NCBI GenBank assembly: GCA_030843315.1
Contig: JAUUPT010000104.1
Coordinates: 1-10,596, forward strand
Source: Bacteroidaceae bacterium
GTDB lineage: Bacteria > Bacteroidota > Bacteroidia > Bacteroidales > Bacteroidaceae
Length of the DNA stretch: 10,596 nucleotides
Reading direction: 5' to 3'
The stretch's first letter is position 1; each line of letters begins with the position of its first letter. Below are positions 1-6,261 of the stretch, piece after piece. Both the position numbers and the translations under genes were made by a program. The notes beneath the pieces were generated by a model that saw only the letters and a program-made list of their open reading frames with translations, searched no databases and had not been told where the DNA came from.

Positions 1-1088
1 TAACAGGCCAGAAGGTATTGGGCATAGGCGATGCATCGGGCATGATTCCTATCGACCCGGACACGAAGGACTATTCTGCCGAAATGGTAGCCAAGTTCGA
101 CCAATTGGTTGCCCCCAAGGGATATGACTGGAAGCTGCTGGACATTCTGCCGAAGGTATTACCGGCAGGCACAAATGCCGGATTCCTCACACCGGAAGGT
201 GCCGGAAAGCTCGATGTATCGGGCCACTTGAAAGCAGGCATACCCGTATGCCCGCCGGAAGGAGATGCCGGAACAGGTATGGTTGCCACCAACGCCGTGA
301 AGCAGCGCACCGGAAATGTATCGGCAGGCACTTCCTCATTCTCCATGATTGTATTGGAGAAAGATTTGTCTAAACCCTACGAAATGATTGATATGGTGAC
401 CACCCCGGACGGAAGCCTCGTAGCCATGGTGCACTGCAACAATTGCACTTCCGACCTCAACGCATGGGTCAACCTCTTCAAAGAATACCAGGAACTGATG
501 GGCATCCCCGTAGATATGGACGAAATATACGGAAAGCTCTACAACCATGCCCTCACAGGCCAGGCGGATTGCGGAGGACTTATCTCGTACAACTACATCT
601 CCGGCGAACCGGTGACCGGACTTGCCGACGGCAGACCGCTGTTCGTGCGCTCGTCAGGCGACAAGTTCAACCTCGCCAACTTCATGCGGACGCACCTCTA
701 TGCTTCAGTCGGAGTACTCAAGATTGGTAACGACATCCTTTTCAATGAAGAGAAAATCAAGGTCGATAGAATCACAGGCCACGGAGGATTGTTCAAGACC
801 CGGGGCGTAGGACAACGGGTACTTGCAGCAGCCATCAACTCGCCTATCTCCGTCATGGAGACGGCAGGCGAAGGCGGCGCATGGGGCATTGCCCTGCTGG
901 GTTCCTACCTTGTGAACAATGAGAAGCATCAATCTCTCGCCGACTTCCTGGAAGAGCGCGTGTTTATAGGTGATGCCGGTGTCGAAGTAGTGCCTACTGC
1001 CGAAGAAGTGGCAGGTTTCAATGCCTATATCGAAAGCTACAAGGCGGGACTGCCCATCGAGGAAGCAGCCGTGAAGCACAAACGATAA
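1..1088 (+). CDS. FGGY-family carbohydrate kinase, probable L-ribulokinase (5' end outside window)
   Basis: This is the C-terminal part of an ATP-dependent sugar kinase of the FGGY family. The reading frame is open from base 3 (bases 1-2 belong to a codon cut by the window edge), so the TTG at 18 is internal and the true start lies upstream. About 361 residues are visible; family members are usually about 500-530. Visible features are the N-lobe end (GDASGM near 30-47), the Gly-Thr-Ser phosphate-binding turn GTSS at 327-338, and the FGGY C-lobe signature from GGLFK at 783 to the GEGGAWG stretch near 870-890. The family transfers phosphate from ATP to a sugar or ketose in the cytoplasm. The substrate is inferred from the neighbours: an exported arabinofuranosidase, transketolase and RpiB follow, so L-ribulose in arabinose catabolism is the best guess. 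Xylulokinase is the main alternative. The family call is secure; the substrate call is moderate. Confidence 0.85.
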   Translation, partial: TGQKVLGIGDASGMIPIDPDTKDYSAEMVAKFDQLVAPKGYDWKLLDILPKVLPAGTNAGFLTPEGAGKLDVSGHLKAGIPVCPPEGDAGTGMVATNAVKQRTGNVSAGTSSFSMIVLEKDLSKPYEMIDMVTTPDGSLVAMVHCNNCTSDLNAWVNLFKEYQELMGIPVDMDEIYGKLYNHALTGQADCGGLISYNYISGEPVTGLADGRPLFVRSSGDKFNLANFMRTHLYASVGVLKIGNDILFNEEKIKVDRITGHGGLFKTRGVGQRVLAAAINSPISVMETAGEGGAWGIALLGSYLVNNEKHQSLADFLEERVFIGDAGVEVVPTAEEVAGFNAYIESYKAGLPIEEAAVKHKR

Positions 1089-1111
1089 GCGGGAAAGAGA
1101 GCGGCATCCGT

Positions 1112-1124
1112 TGTGCTGCGCACA
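1112..1124 (+). repeat. Small perfect hairpin after the kinase gene
   Basis: TGTGC, a three-base loop and GCACA lie 24 bases after the kinase stop. There is no T-tract behind the stem, so it is a poor candidate for an intrinsic terminator. It could protect the mRNA 3' end or be a chance palindrome. Confidence 0.25.
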
Positions 1125-1182
1125 CGCATTTGTCCGCTTGAGCACAGTGATTTCTGTCGTCAGACTCATTGGTTTGTCAGAA

Positions 1183-1264
1183 GTTCACATTAGTGAGCCG
1201 ATTTGTTTACGGTAATGAACTGATTTGTCTACTACCGTAAACCGAGAGGCTCACAACAGTGAAC
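1183..1264. promoter_or_regulatory. Four-unit, 22-bp-periodic operator-like array upstream of the arabinofuranosidase gene
   Basis: Four 16-bp imperfect palindromes start at 1183, 1205, 1227 and 1249, exactly 22 bp apart. They are GTTCAC-ATTA-GTGAGC, GTTTAC-GGTA-ATGAAC, GTCTAC-TACC-GTAAAC and GCTCAC-AACA-GTGAAC. All fit a 6-4-6 dyad close to GTTCAC-n4-GTGAAC, and the six-base spacers (CGATTT, TGATTT, CGAGAG) are partly conserved. The block is also palindromic overall: units 1 and 4, and units 2 and 3, are near reverse complements around 1223.5. The 22-bp step is about two helical turns, placing all units on one face of the DNA, as expected for cooperative binding by a dimeric regulator. It lies 132 bp before the arabinofuranosidase start, so a sugar-responsive repressor is likely. 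The Nudix-type AraR of Bacteroides is a candidate, but I cannot match its published operator from memory. Confidence 0.7.
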
Positions 1265-1268
1265 CTTC

Positions 1269-1310
1269 GTTGCACCTCAGGCTTTTTCAGAACAAACATC
1301 TGAGGTGAAC
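1269..1310. repeat. Inverted repeat CACCTCAG / CTGAGGTG downstream of the operator-like array
   Basis: CACCTCAG at 1273-1280 is the exact reverse complement of CTGAGGTG at 1300-1307, with a 19-base loop. Allowing one bulged base, the stem extends to GTT at 1269-1271 and AAC at 1308-1310. No T-run follows, so it is not an obvious terminator. The right arm ends in GTGAAC (1305-1310), the half-site found in the array just upstream, so it may be an auxiliary operator half-site or a leader hairpin. The rest of the gap to 1396 is A/T- and C-rich leader in which I find no convincing TAnnTTTG promoter element. Confidence 0.4.
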
Positions 1311-1396
1311 ACTTCAGACATACGCAGTTTGCACGTCACACACGCTTGCTTTTCCCCCACAACCCTTTTAGTATTCATTCTTTAAATTCATCCAAC

Positions 1397-2941
1397 ATGA
1401 AAAACAAACTTATCATCAGTACCGTCTTCCTGGCAGCCACGCTTTCAGCACCGGCACAGAAGAGTGCAACGATTACCCTGCACGCCGACCAAGGCAAGCA
1501 GATTATCCCGAAAGAAATCTACGGGCAGTTTGCCGAGCATTTGGGCACTTGCATCTACGGTGGCCTTTGGGTAGGCGAAAAGTCCGATATTCCCAATATA
1601 AACGGTTATCGCACCGATGTATTCAATGCACTGAAGGAACTGAAAGTTCCCGTTCTTCGCTGGCCCGGCGGCTGCTTTGCCGACGAGTATCACTGGACGG
1701 ACGGCATCGGTCCGAAAGAAAACCGCCCCAAGATGGTGAACAACAACTGGGGTGGCACCATCGAAGACAACAGCTTCGGTACGCACGAGTTCCTCAACCT
1801 CTGCGAAATGCTGGGTTGCGAACCTTATATCAGCGGTAACGTGGGTAGCGGCACCGTCGAAGAACTTGCCAAATGGGTGGAATACATGACTTCCGAAGGC
1901 GACTCCCCCATGGCACGCCTCCGCCGCCAGAACGGCCGCGACCATGCCTGGAAAGTGAAATATCTCGGCGTGGGCAATGAAAGTTGGGGGTGTGGCGGTT
2001 CCATGCGTCCCGAATACTATGCCGACCTCTATCGCCGCTACTCCACTTATTGCCGCAACTACGACGGTAACCACCTCTTCAAGATAGCCAGTGGTGCCAG
2101 CGACTACGACTATGACTGGACCCGCACATTGATGGACCGCGTGGGCGGCCGCATGAACGGTCTTTCCCTTCACTACTACACCGTCAGCGGTTGGAATGGC
2201 AGCAAAGGCGCCGCCACCAAGTTCGACAAAGACGACTACTACTGGACGCTGGGCAAATGCCGCGAAATAGAAGACGTCATCAAGAAGCATTGCGCCATCA
2301 TGGACGAGTTCAACCCGCAGAAAAACGTAGCTCTGATGCTTGATGAATGGGGTACCTGGTGGGACGAAGAACCCGGCACCACGCCCGGACATCTGTACCA
2401 ACAGAACACCCTGCGCGATGCATTCGTAGCCTCTTTAAGCCTCGACATCTTCCATAAATATACCGACCGGTTGAAGATGGCGAACATCGCCCAAATTGTC
2501 AACGTGCTGCAATCCATGATTCTGACCAGCGGCAAGGACATGGTGCTGACGCCTACTTACTACGTATTCAAGATGTACAATGTGCACCAGGATGCAACTT
2601 TTATCCCTATTGACGTGAACTGTGACATCGTAGACGTACGCGACAACCGCCGCGTGCCCCTCATCAGTGCCACTGCCTCTAAGGACAAAAACGGAAAAAT
2701 CCACGTATCCCTGTCGAACATCGACGCTGACAATGCACAGGAAGTAACCATCAACCTGCCTGATGTAGCGGCTAAGAAGGCGGTAGGCGAGATTCTGACT
2801 TCGGCAAATCTGACGGATTACAATTCTTTCAAGAATCCGGATACTGTAAAACCGGCAACGTTCAAAGAGGTAAAAATCAATAAAGGTGTACTGAAGGTTA
2901 AACTACCTGCCAAATCAATTGTTACTATTGAGTTACAGTAA
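1397..2941 (+). CDS. Secreted GH51 alpha-L-arabinofuranosidase
   Basis: This encodes a 514-residue glycoside hydrolase family 51 enzyme that removes terminal alpha-L-arabinofuranosyl residues from arabinan, arabinoxylan or arabino-oligosaccharides with retention of configuration. The ATG at 1397 is preferred over in-frame ATG 1346 because it begins directly with a signal peptide: MKNK, a hydrophobic core, then an APAQ cleavage region near residue 21. There is no lipobox cysteine, so a periplasmic or secreted soluble enzyme is expected. The TIM barrel carries RWPGG, the acid/base Glu in GNES (E195) and the nucleophile Glu in DEWG (E317), the canonical GH51 pair. A beta-sandwich typical of the family C-terminus follows and ends in a short strand-rich tail. 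Length is normal. It sits between a probable ribulokinase and transketolase, fitting arabinose release and use. The operator-like array upstream suggests sugar-dependent control. Confidence 0.94.
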   Translation: MKNKLIISTVFLAATLSAPAQKSATITLHADQGKQIIPKEIYGQFAEHLGTCIYGGLWVGEKSDIPNINGYRTDVFNALKELKVPVLRWPGGCFADEYHWTDGIGPKENRPKMVNNNWGGTIEDNSFGTHEFLNLCEMLGCEPYISGNVGSGTVEELAKWVEYMTSEGDSPMARLRRQNGRDHAWKVKYLGVGNESWGCGGSMRPEYYADLYRRYSTYCRNYDGNHLFKIASGASDYDYDWTRTLMDRVGGRMNGLSLHYYTVSGWNGSKGAATKFDKDDYYWTLGKCREIEDVIKKHCAIMDEFNPQKNVALMLDEWGTWWDEEPGTTPGHLYQQNTLRDAFVASLSLDIFHKYTDRLKMANIAQIVNVLQSMILTSGKDMVLTPTYYVFKMYNVHQDATFIPIDVNCDIVDVRDNRRVPLISATASKDKNGKIHVSLSNIDADNAQEVTINLPDVAAKKAVGEILTSANLTDYNSFKNPDTVKPATFKEVKINKGVLKVKLPAKSIVTIELQ

Positions 2942-2944
2942 TTC

Positions 2945-2973
2945 AGCTAAAAACACTTCTTGTATTTTTGGCT
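2945..2973 (+). terminator. Weak A/T-rich hairpin, possible terminator of the arabinofuranosidase gene
   Basis: AGCTAAAAA (2945-2953) and TTTTTGGCT (2965-2973) pair in eight of nine positions around an 11-base loop, four bases after the stop codon. The stem is A/T-rich and is not followed by a T-run, though the T-stretch inside the right arm could serve. A promoter for the next gene lies downstream, so some termination here would make sense. Low confidence. Confidence 0.3.
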
Positions 2974-3016
2974 GTCGGCGGGCGCTGGCACTGATAAAAA
3001 AGACACTCTTCCATTG

Positions 3017-3046
3017 TTGCGGATTACGCATAAAGAGTTATCTTTG
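3017..3046 (+). promoter_or_regulatory. Bacteroides-type promoter of the transketolase gene
   Basis: TATCTTTG at 3039-3046 matches the Bacteroidetes -7 consensus TAnnTTTG exactly. TTG at 3017-3019 lies 19 bases upstream, matching the usual -33 TTTG element and its 19-21 base spacing. The predicted transcript starts near 3050-3055, leaving an A/T-rich leader of about 45 bases before the ATG at 3098. Transketolase can therefore be transcribed independently of the arabinofuranosidase. Confidence 0.7.
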
Positions 3047-3097
3047 TCCCTGTTAAAACAAACCGCTAATAATAATTAAAAACCAATTATAAACAAT

Positions 3098-5107
3098 ATG
3101 AACGACAACAAACTTATGACCCGCGCAGCGGATAACATTCGTATCCTTGCTGCCTCTATGGTCGAGAAAGCCAATTCCGGACACCCCGGTGGCGCTATGG
3201 GTGGTGCTGATTTCGTAAACGTACTCTTCTCCGAGTTCCTTGTATACGATCCCGAAAACCCTGCATGGGAAGGTCGTGACCGCTTTTTCTTAGACCCGGG
3301 ACACATGTCCCCGATGCTCTACTCACAACTCGCCCTTACCGGCAAGTTTACGCTGGACGAACTGAAGCAGTTCCGCCAATGGGAAAGCCCCACTCCGGGA
3401 CATCCCGAACGCGACATCATGCGTGGCATCGAAAACACATCCGGCCCTCTTGGCCAGGGACACACCTTTGCCGTAGGTGCTGCCATCGCAGCCAAGTTTA
3501 TGAAAGCCCGTTTTGAAGAAGTAATGCCACAGACGATTTACGCTTACATCTCCGACGGTGGTGTACAGGAAGAAATCTCCCAGGGTGCAGGCCGCATTGC
3601 CGGTGCTCTCGGTCTGGACAACCTCATCATGTTCTATGATGCCAACGACATCCAGCTTTCTACCGAAACTAAAGATGTAACCATCGAAGATACTGCCAAG
3701 AAATACGAAGCCTGGGGCTGGAAAGTTATCAAGATTAACGGTAACGACCCCGATGCCATCCGTGGCGCACTGAACGAAGCAAAGGCTGAAGCAGAACGTC
3801 CGACGCTGATTATCGGTCATACCGTGATGGGTAAAGGCGCCCGCAAGGCAGACGGAAGCAGCTACGAGGCCAACTGTGCCACTCACGGCGCTCCCCTCGG
3901 CGGCGACGCTTACGTCAACACCATCAAGAACCTCGGCGGTGACCCAACAAATCCGTTCGTTATCTTCCCCGAAGTGGCCGAACTGTACGCCAAGCGTGCT
4001 GCCGAACTGAAGAAGATTATGGCAGAGAAGTATGCCGTCAAAGCTGCCTGGGCAAAAGCTAACCCCGAAAAGGCTGCCAAACTGGAACTCTTCTTCTCCG
4101 GCAAAGCTCCCGAAGTGAACTGGGCTGCCATCGAACAGAAAGCAAACTCTGCTACCCGTGCCGCATCGGCTACCGTACTCGGTGCCCTCGCCACTCAGGT
4201 AGAGAACATGATCGTTGCTTCTGCCGACCTCTCCAACTCCGACAAGACAGACGGCTTCCTGAAGAAAACGCATGCCTTCAAGAAGGGTGACTTCAGCGGT
4301 GCCTTCTTCCAAGCCGGCGTTGCCGAACTGACGATGGCTTGCTGCTGCATCGGTATGGCATTGCACGGTGGTGTGATCCCCGCTTGCGGAACGTTCTTCG
4401 TATTCTCCGACTATATGAAACCCGCCGTACGTATGGCTGCGCTGATGGAAGTACCTGTGAAGTTCATCTGGACACACGACGCTTTCCGCGTAGGCGAAGA
4501 CGGCCCTACTCACGAGCCCGTAGAACAGGAAGCTCAAATCCGCCTGATGGAGAAATTACAGAACCACAAGGGACACAATTCCATGCTCGTACTCCGTCCG
4601 GCAGATGCCGAAGAGACGACTATCGCCTGGAAACTTGCGATGGAAAATACATGCACCCCGACAGGTTTGATTTTCTCCCGTCAGAACATCACCAACCTGC
4701 CCGCAGGAAACGACTACTCACAAGCTGCCAAGGGCGCTTATATCGTAGCCGGTTCCGACGAAGCCCCGGATGTAATCCTCGTAGCTTCCGGTTCTGAAGT
4801 AGCTACATTGGTAGCCGGAACTGAGTTGCTGCGCAAAGACGGCGTGAAAGTACGCATCGTTTCTGCTCCGTCCGAAGGTTTGTTCCGCAGCCAGGCTCCG
4901 GGATATCAGGAAGGCATCATCCCATGCGGTGCAAAGGTATTCGGACTGACAGCAGGTCTGCCCGTCACCTTGCAAGGACTTGTAGGTCCTCGCGGCAAGG
5001 TATGGGGTCTGGAGTCTTTCGGCTTCTCTGCTCCTTACACTGTATTGGACGAGAAACTGGGCTTCACGGCTGAGAATGTTTATAAGCAAGTAAAATCAAT
5101 GCTATAA
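3098..5107 (+). CDS. tkt: Transketolase
   Basis: This is a full-length 669-residue, thiamine-diphosphate-dependent transketolase. In the cytoplasm it moves two-carbon ketol units between ketose and aldose phosphates, linking pentose phosphates to fructose-6-phosphate and glyceraldehyde-3-phosphate. Visible motifs are SGHPGG near the N-terminus, GPLGQGH, a cofactor/metal loop SDGG (residues 152-155) with N183 downstream in YDAND, the substrate-loop THGAPLG, the catalytic Glu E410 that activates thiamine diphosphate, and GEDGPTHEPVEQ in the pyrimidine domain. The first Gly of the usual GDG is Ser here, but the metal-binding Asp and Asn are kept. The ATG at 3098 has no Shine-Dalgarno and an A/T-rich leader, which is normal for Bacteroides. 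It has its own promoter at 3017-3046. It lies beside arabinose genes and rpiB, consistent with a pentose-utilisation role. Confidence 0.97.
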   Translation: MNDNKLMTRAADNIRILAASMVEKANSGHPGGAMGGADFVNVLFSEFLVYDPENPAWEGRDRFFLDPGHMSPMLYSQLALTGKFTLDELKQFRQWESPTPGHPERDIMRGIENTSGPLGQGHTFAVGAAIAAKFMKARFEEVMPQTIYAYISDGGVQEEISQGAGRIAGALGLDNLIMFYDANDIQLSTETKDVTIEDTAKKYEAWGWKVIKINGNDPDAIRGALNEAKAEAERPTLIIGHTVMGKGARKADGSSYEANCATHGAPLGGDAYVNTIKNLGGDPTNPFVIFPEVAELYAKRAAELKKIMAEKYAVKAAWAKANPEKAAKLELFFSGKAPEVNWAAIEQKANSATRAASATVLGALATQVENMIVASADLSNSDKTDGFLKKTHAFKKGDFSGAFFQAGVAELTMACCCIGMALHGGVIPACGTFFVFSDYMKPAVRMAALMEVPVKFIWTHDAFRVGEDGPTHEPVEQEAQIRLMEKLQNHKGHNSMLVLRPADAEETTIAWKLAMENTCTPTGLIFSRQNITNLPAGNDYSQAAKGAYIVAGSDEAPDVILVASGSEVATLVAGTELLRKDGVKVRIVSAPSEGLFRSQAPGYQEGIIPCGAKVFGLTAGLPVTLQGLVGPRGKVWGLESFGFSAPYTVLDEKLGFTAENVYKQVKSML

Positions 5108-5121
5108 ATAAGAATAGAGCG

Positions 5122-5185
5122 ATAAGGTGATAGAGTGATAGGGTGGTAAAAATGATATTACCGCTTTAATGCTCTATCACTTTAT
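5122..5185. repeat. Long imperfect hairpin between tkt and rpiB
   Basis: The outer arms 5122-5135 (ATAAGGTGATAGAG) and 5172-5185 (CTCTATCACTTTAT) pair in 13 of 14 positions. An inner stem, GGTAA at 5145-5149 with TTACC at 5158-5162, sits inside the loop. There is no classic T-tract after it. It could be an attenuator or RNA-stability element separating tkt from rpiB. No protein is supported in this spacer. Confidence 0.5.
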
Positions 5186-5219
5186 TACTTTAATCACTTT
5201 AATACTTTATCACTTTAAT
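5177..5219. repeat. Short tandem repeats of (T)CACTTTA(A/T) before rpiB
   Basis: Five tandem copies of an 8-9 base unit close to TCACTTTAA or TACTTTAAT follow one another. The same motif appears in reverse complement as GTGATAGAGTGATAG in the preceding 50 bases, which builds the hairpin at 5122-5185. Such A/T-rich microsatellite-like DNA is prone to slippage. The in-frame open stretch from 5169 is a translation of this repeat, not a real N-terminus of RpiB. Confidence 0.55.
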
Positions 5220-5226
5220 AGATTTG
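5219..5226 (+). promoter_or_regulatory. TAnnTTTG match immediately before rpiB
   Basis: TAGATTTG matches the Bacteroidetes -7 consensus but sits only five bases before the ATG at 5232, and there is no clear -33 TTTG in the repeat upstream. If active it would give an almost leaderless transcript. It may be a chance match in A/T-rich repeat DNA, with rpiB read through from tkt. Confidence 0.25.
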
Positions 5227-5231
5227 ATAGA

Positions 5232-5675
5232 ATGAAAACAATAGGAATCTGTTGCGACCACGCCGGATTTGAACTGAAGGAATACGTCCGCGGTTGGTTG
5301 GAAGTCAAAGGTTGGCCCTACAAGGACTTCGGCACTTATTCTGCCGAAAGTTGCGACTATCCTGACTTTGCCCATCCGCTGGCACTTGCCGTCGAAGCCG
5401 GTGAATGCTATCCGGGCATCTCCGTCTGTGGTAGTGGCAACGGTATCAGCATGACACTGAATAAACATCAAGGCATCCGCGCCGCCCTTTGCTGGACGGC
5501 AGAAATTGCCCACCTGGCACGTCAGCACAACGATGCTAACATACTTGTAATGCCGGGACGCTTCATCGGCACCGAAGAAGCGGACATGATTATGAAGGAA
5601 TTCTTCAATACCCGGTTTGAAGGCGGACGCCATCAACGTCGGATTGACAAGATGCCCGTAAGCCAACAAAAGTAG
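5232..5675 (+). CDS. rpiB: Ribose-5-phosphate isomerase B (RpiB/LacA family)
   Basis: This 147-residue protein interconverts ribose-5-phosphate and ribulose-5-phosphate in the non-oxidative pentose phosphate pathway. RpiB-family residues are all present: D9-H10 in the N-terminal CCDHAG loop, the catalytic Cys C66 in VCGSGNG, the ring-opening His H99 in ARQHND, and the GIRAA stretch at 81-85. C66 and H99 fall at the same numbers as in E. coli RpiB, which supports the ATG at 5232 rather than an in-frame ATG at 5169; the extra 21 residues would only be translated tandem repeat. Length is normal (about 140-150). It lies 124 bases after tkt in the same direction and is followed by an intrinsic terminator, so it probably closes the pentose block. 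The LacAB-type galactose-6-phosphate isomerase is a less likely relative. Confidence 0.94.
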   Translation: MKTIGICCDHAGFELKEYVRGWLEVKGWPYKDFGTYSAESCDYPDFAHPLALAVEAGECYPGISVCGSGNGISMTLNKHQGIRAALCWTAEIAHLARQHNDANILVMPGRFIGTEEADMIMKEFFNTRFEGGRHQRRIDKMPVSQQK

Positions 5676-5711
5676 ATTCAAGACAATTATTCCGATAAGG
5701 AAATAAATGGT

Positions 5712-5747
5712 AACGGCAGGCCTTCAGCAAGAAAGTCTGCCGTTTTT
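5712..5747 (+). terminator. Intrinsic terminator after rpiB
   Basis: AACGGCAG (5712-5719) and CTGCCGTT (5737-5744) form a perfect 8-bp G/C-rich stem with a 17-base loop, followed by a run of five Ts ending at 5747. It lies 36 bases after the rpiB stop and marks the end of the pentose block. Confidence 0.8.
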
Positions 5748-5762
5748 CATTAATACTGCCAT

Positions 5763-5856
5763 TCCCCGCATTAACAGGGGATTTGTAAAGACCGCCCGTC
5801 GGATTATCCTCTAACGGGACTCATTTCTCTGACATTCTGATAGTATCAAAGAGAAA
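5763..5856. repeat. Three stacked dyad elements between the rpiB terminator and the next operon promoter
   Basis: Three inverted repeats follow each other. The first is TCCCC (5763-5767) with GGGGA (5777-5781). The second is CCCGT (5795-5799) with ACGGG (5814-5818), enclosing GGAT-T-ATCC at 5801-5809. The third is TTTCTCT (5824-5830) with AGAGAAA (5850-5856), enclosing TGATA-G-TATCA at 5838-5848. None has a T-tract typical of a terminator. They lie 70-165 bp before the promoter of the oxidoreductase operon, so regulator sites or a small structured RNA are possible. The rest of the 289-bp gap is A/T-rich. Confidence 0.4.
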
Positions 5857-5927
5857 AATAACCTTCTTTCTTGCCCCTTTTTTCTTATTTTTCACTATGA
5901 AGATGCTTATTGTCTTCAAATAAAAAC

Positions 5928-5935
5928 TATCTTTG
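5928..5935 (+). promoter_or_regulatory. -7 element of the oxidoreductase operon promoter
   Basis: TATCTTTG matches the Bacteroidetes TAnnTTTG element and is identical to the -7 box before tkt. The -33 side is weak: TTG at 5910-5912 is only 15 bases away and no TTTG lies at 19-21. Transcription would begin near 5940, about 25 bases before the first ATG at 5965. Confidence 0.55.
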
Positions 5936-5964
5936 TAGGTCAGTAATTCGGAACTCAGAATGAT

Positions 5965-6243
5965 ATGGAACAATTAACGACCATAAAAGAGCTTATCAAT
6001 CAAGGAAATATAGAGCAGGCTATCCGGCTGCTCGACGAGATACTGCAAACAGCCGACTTCCCCGGTAAAGATGAAGCCTACTACCTTCGGGGGAACGCCT
6101 ACCGGAAACAAGGCGACTGGCAACAAGCGTTGAACAATTACCAGTACGCCATCGACCTCAACCCGGAAAGTCCCGCCCTGCATGCCCAACGAATGGCAAT
6201 GGATATCTTGAACTTCTACAATAAGGATATGTACAATCAATAA
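5965..6243 (+). CDS. Small tetratricopeptide-repeat (TPR) protein
   Basis: This encodes a 92-residue protein without a signal peptide or membrane segment. Residues 36-69 form a clear TPR unit (AYYLRGNAYRKQGD, then QALNNYQYAIDLNP), and residues 1-30 look like a degenerate first repeat (IEQAIRLLDEIL). The tail 70-92 is helical and ends without further motif. TPRs are protein-protein docking modules, so this could help assemble or regulate the oxidoreductase encoded next; that role is inferred from position only. It is the first gene of the operon, starting about 30 bases after the -7 box, with only 18 bases between its stop and the ferredoxin ATG. The fold call is good; the function is unknown. 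Confidence 0.85.
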   Translation: MEQLTTIKELINQGNIEQAIRLLDEILQTADFPGKDEAYYLRGNAYRKQGDWQQALNNYQYAIDLNPESPALHAQRMAMDILNFYNKDMYNQ

Positions 6244-6261
6244 AATAAAAGAACGTAAATT

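Noticed and set aside
705..1169. Minus-strand frame of 154 codons reaching into the kinase-arabinofuranosidase gap.
   Set aside because: Most of it is antisense to the kinase FGGY signature; nothing in the protein suggests a gene.
1183..1264. CRISPR array.
   Set aside because: The period is 22 bp with six-base spacers that are partly conserved and units that are internally palindromic; no unique spacers or cas genes exist.
1346..1396. Upstream in-frame ATG giving a 17-residue longer arabinofuranosidase.
   Set aside because: The extension would place a non-hydrophobic stretch before a clean signal peptide that starts at 1397.
1445..2401. Open frame of 318 codons on the minus strand opposite the arabinofuranosidase.
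   Set aside because: It is antisense to conserved GH51 coding sequence, is Val/Ala/His-rich with no domain, and has no promoter or start context.
3323..4537. Open frame of 404 codons on the minus strand opposite transketolase.
   Set aside because: It lies wholly antisense to a well-supported tkt. Its composition (Phe-, Val-, Gly- and Cys-rich without motifs) is what reverse reading of a biased coding sequence produces.
5169..5231. Upstream in-frame ATG adding 21 residues to RpiB.
   Set aside because: The extension is a translation of the tandem repeat, and the catalytic Cys and His match E. coli numbering only when the start is 5232.
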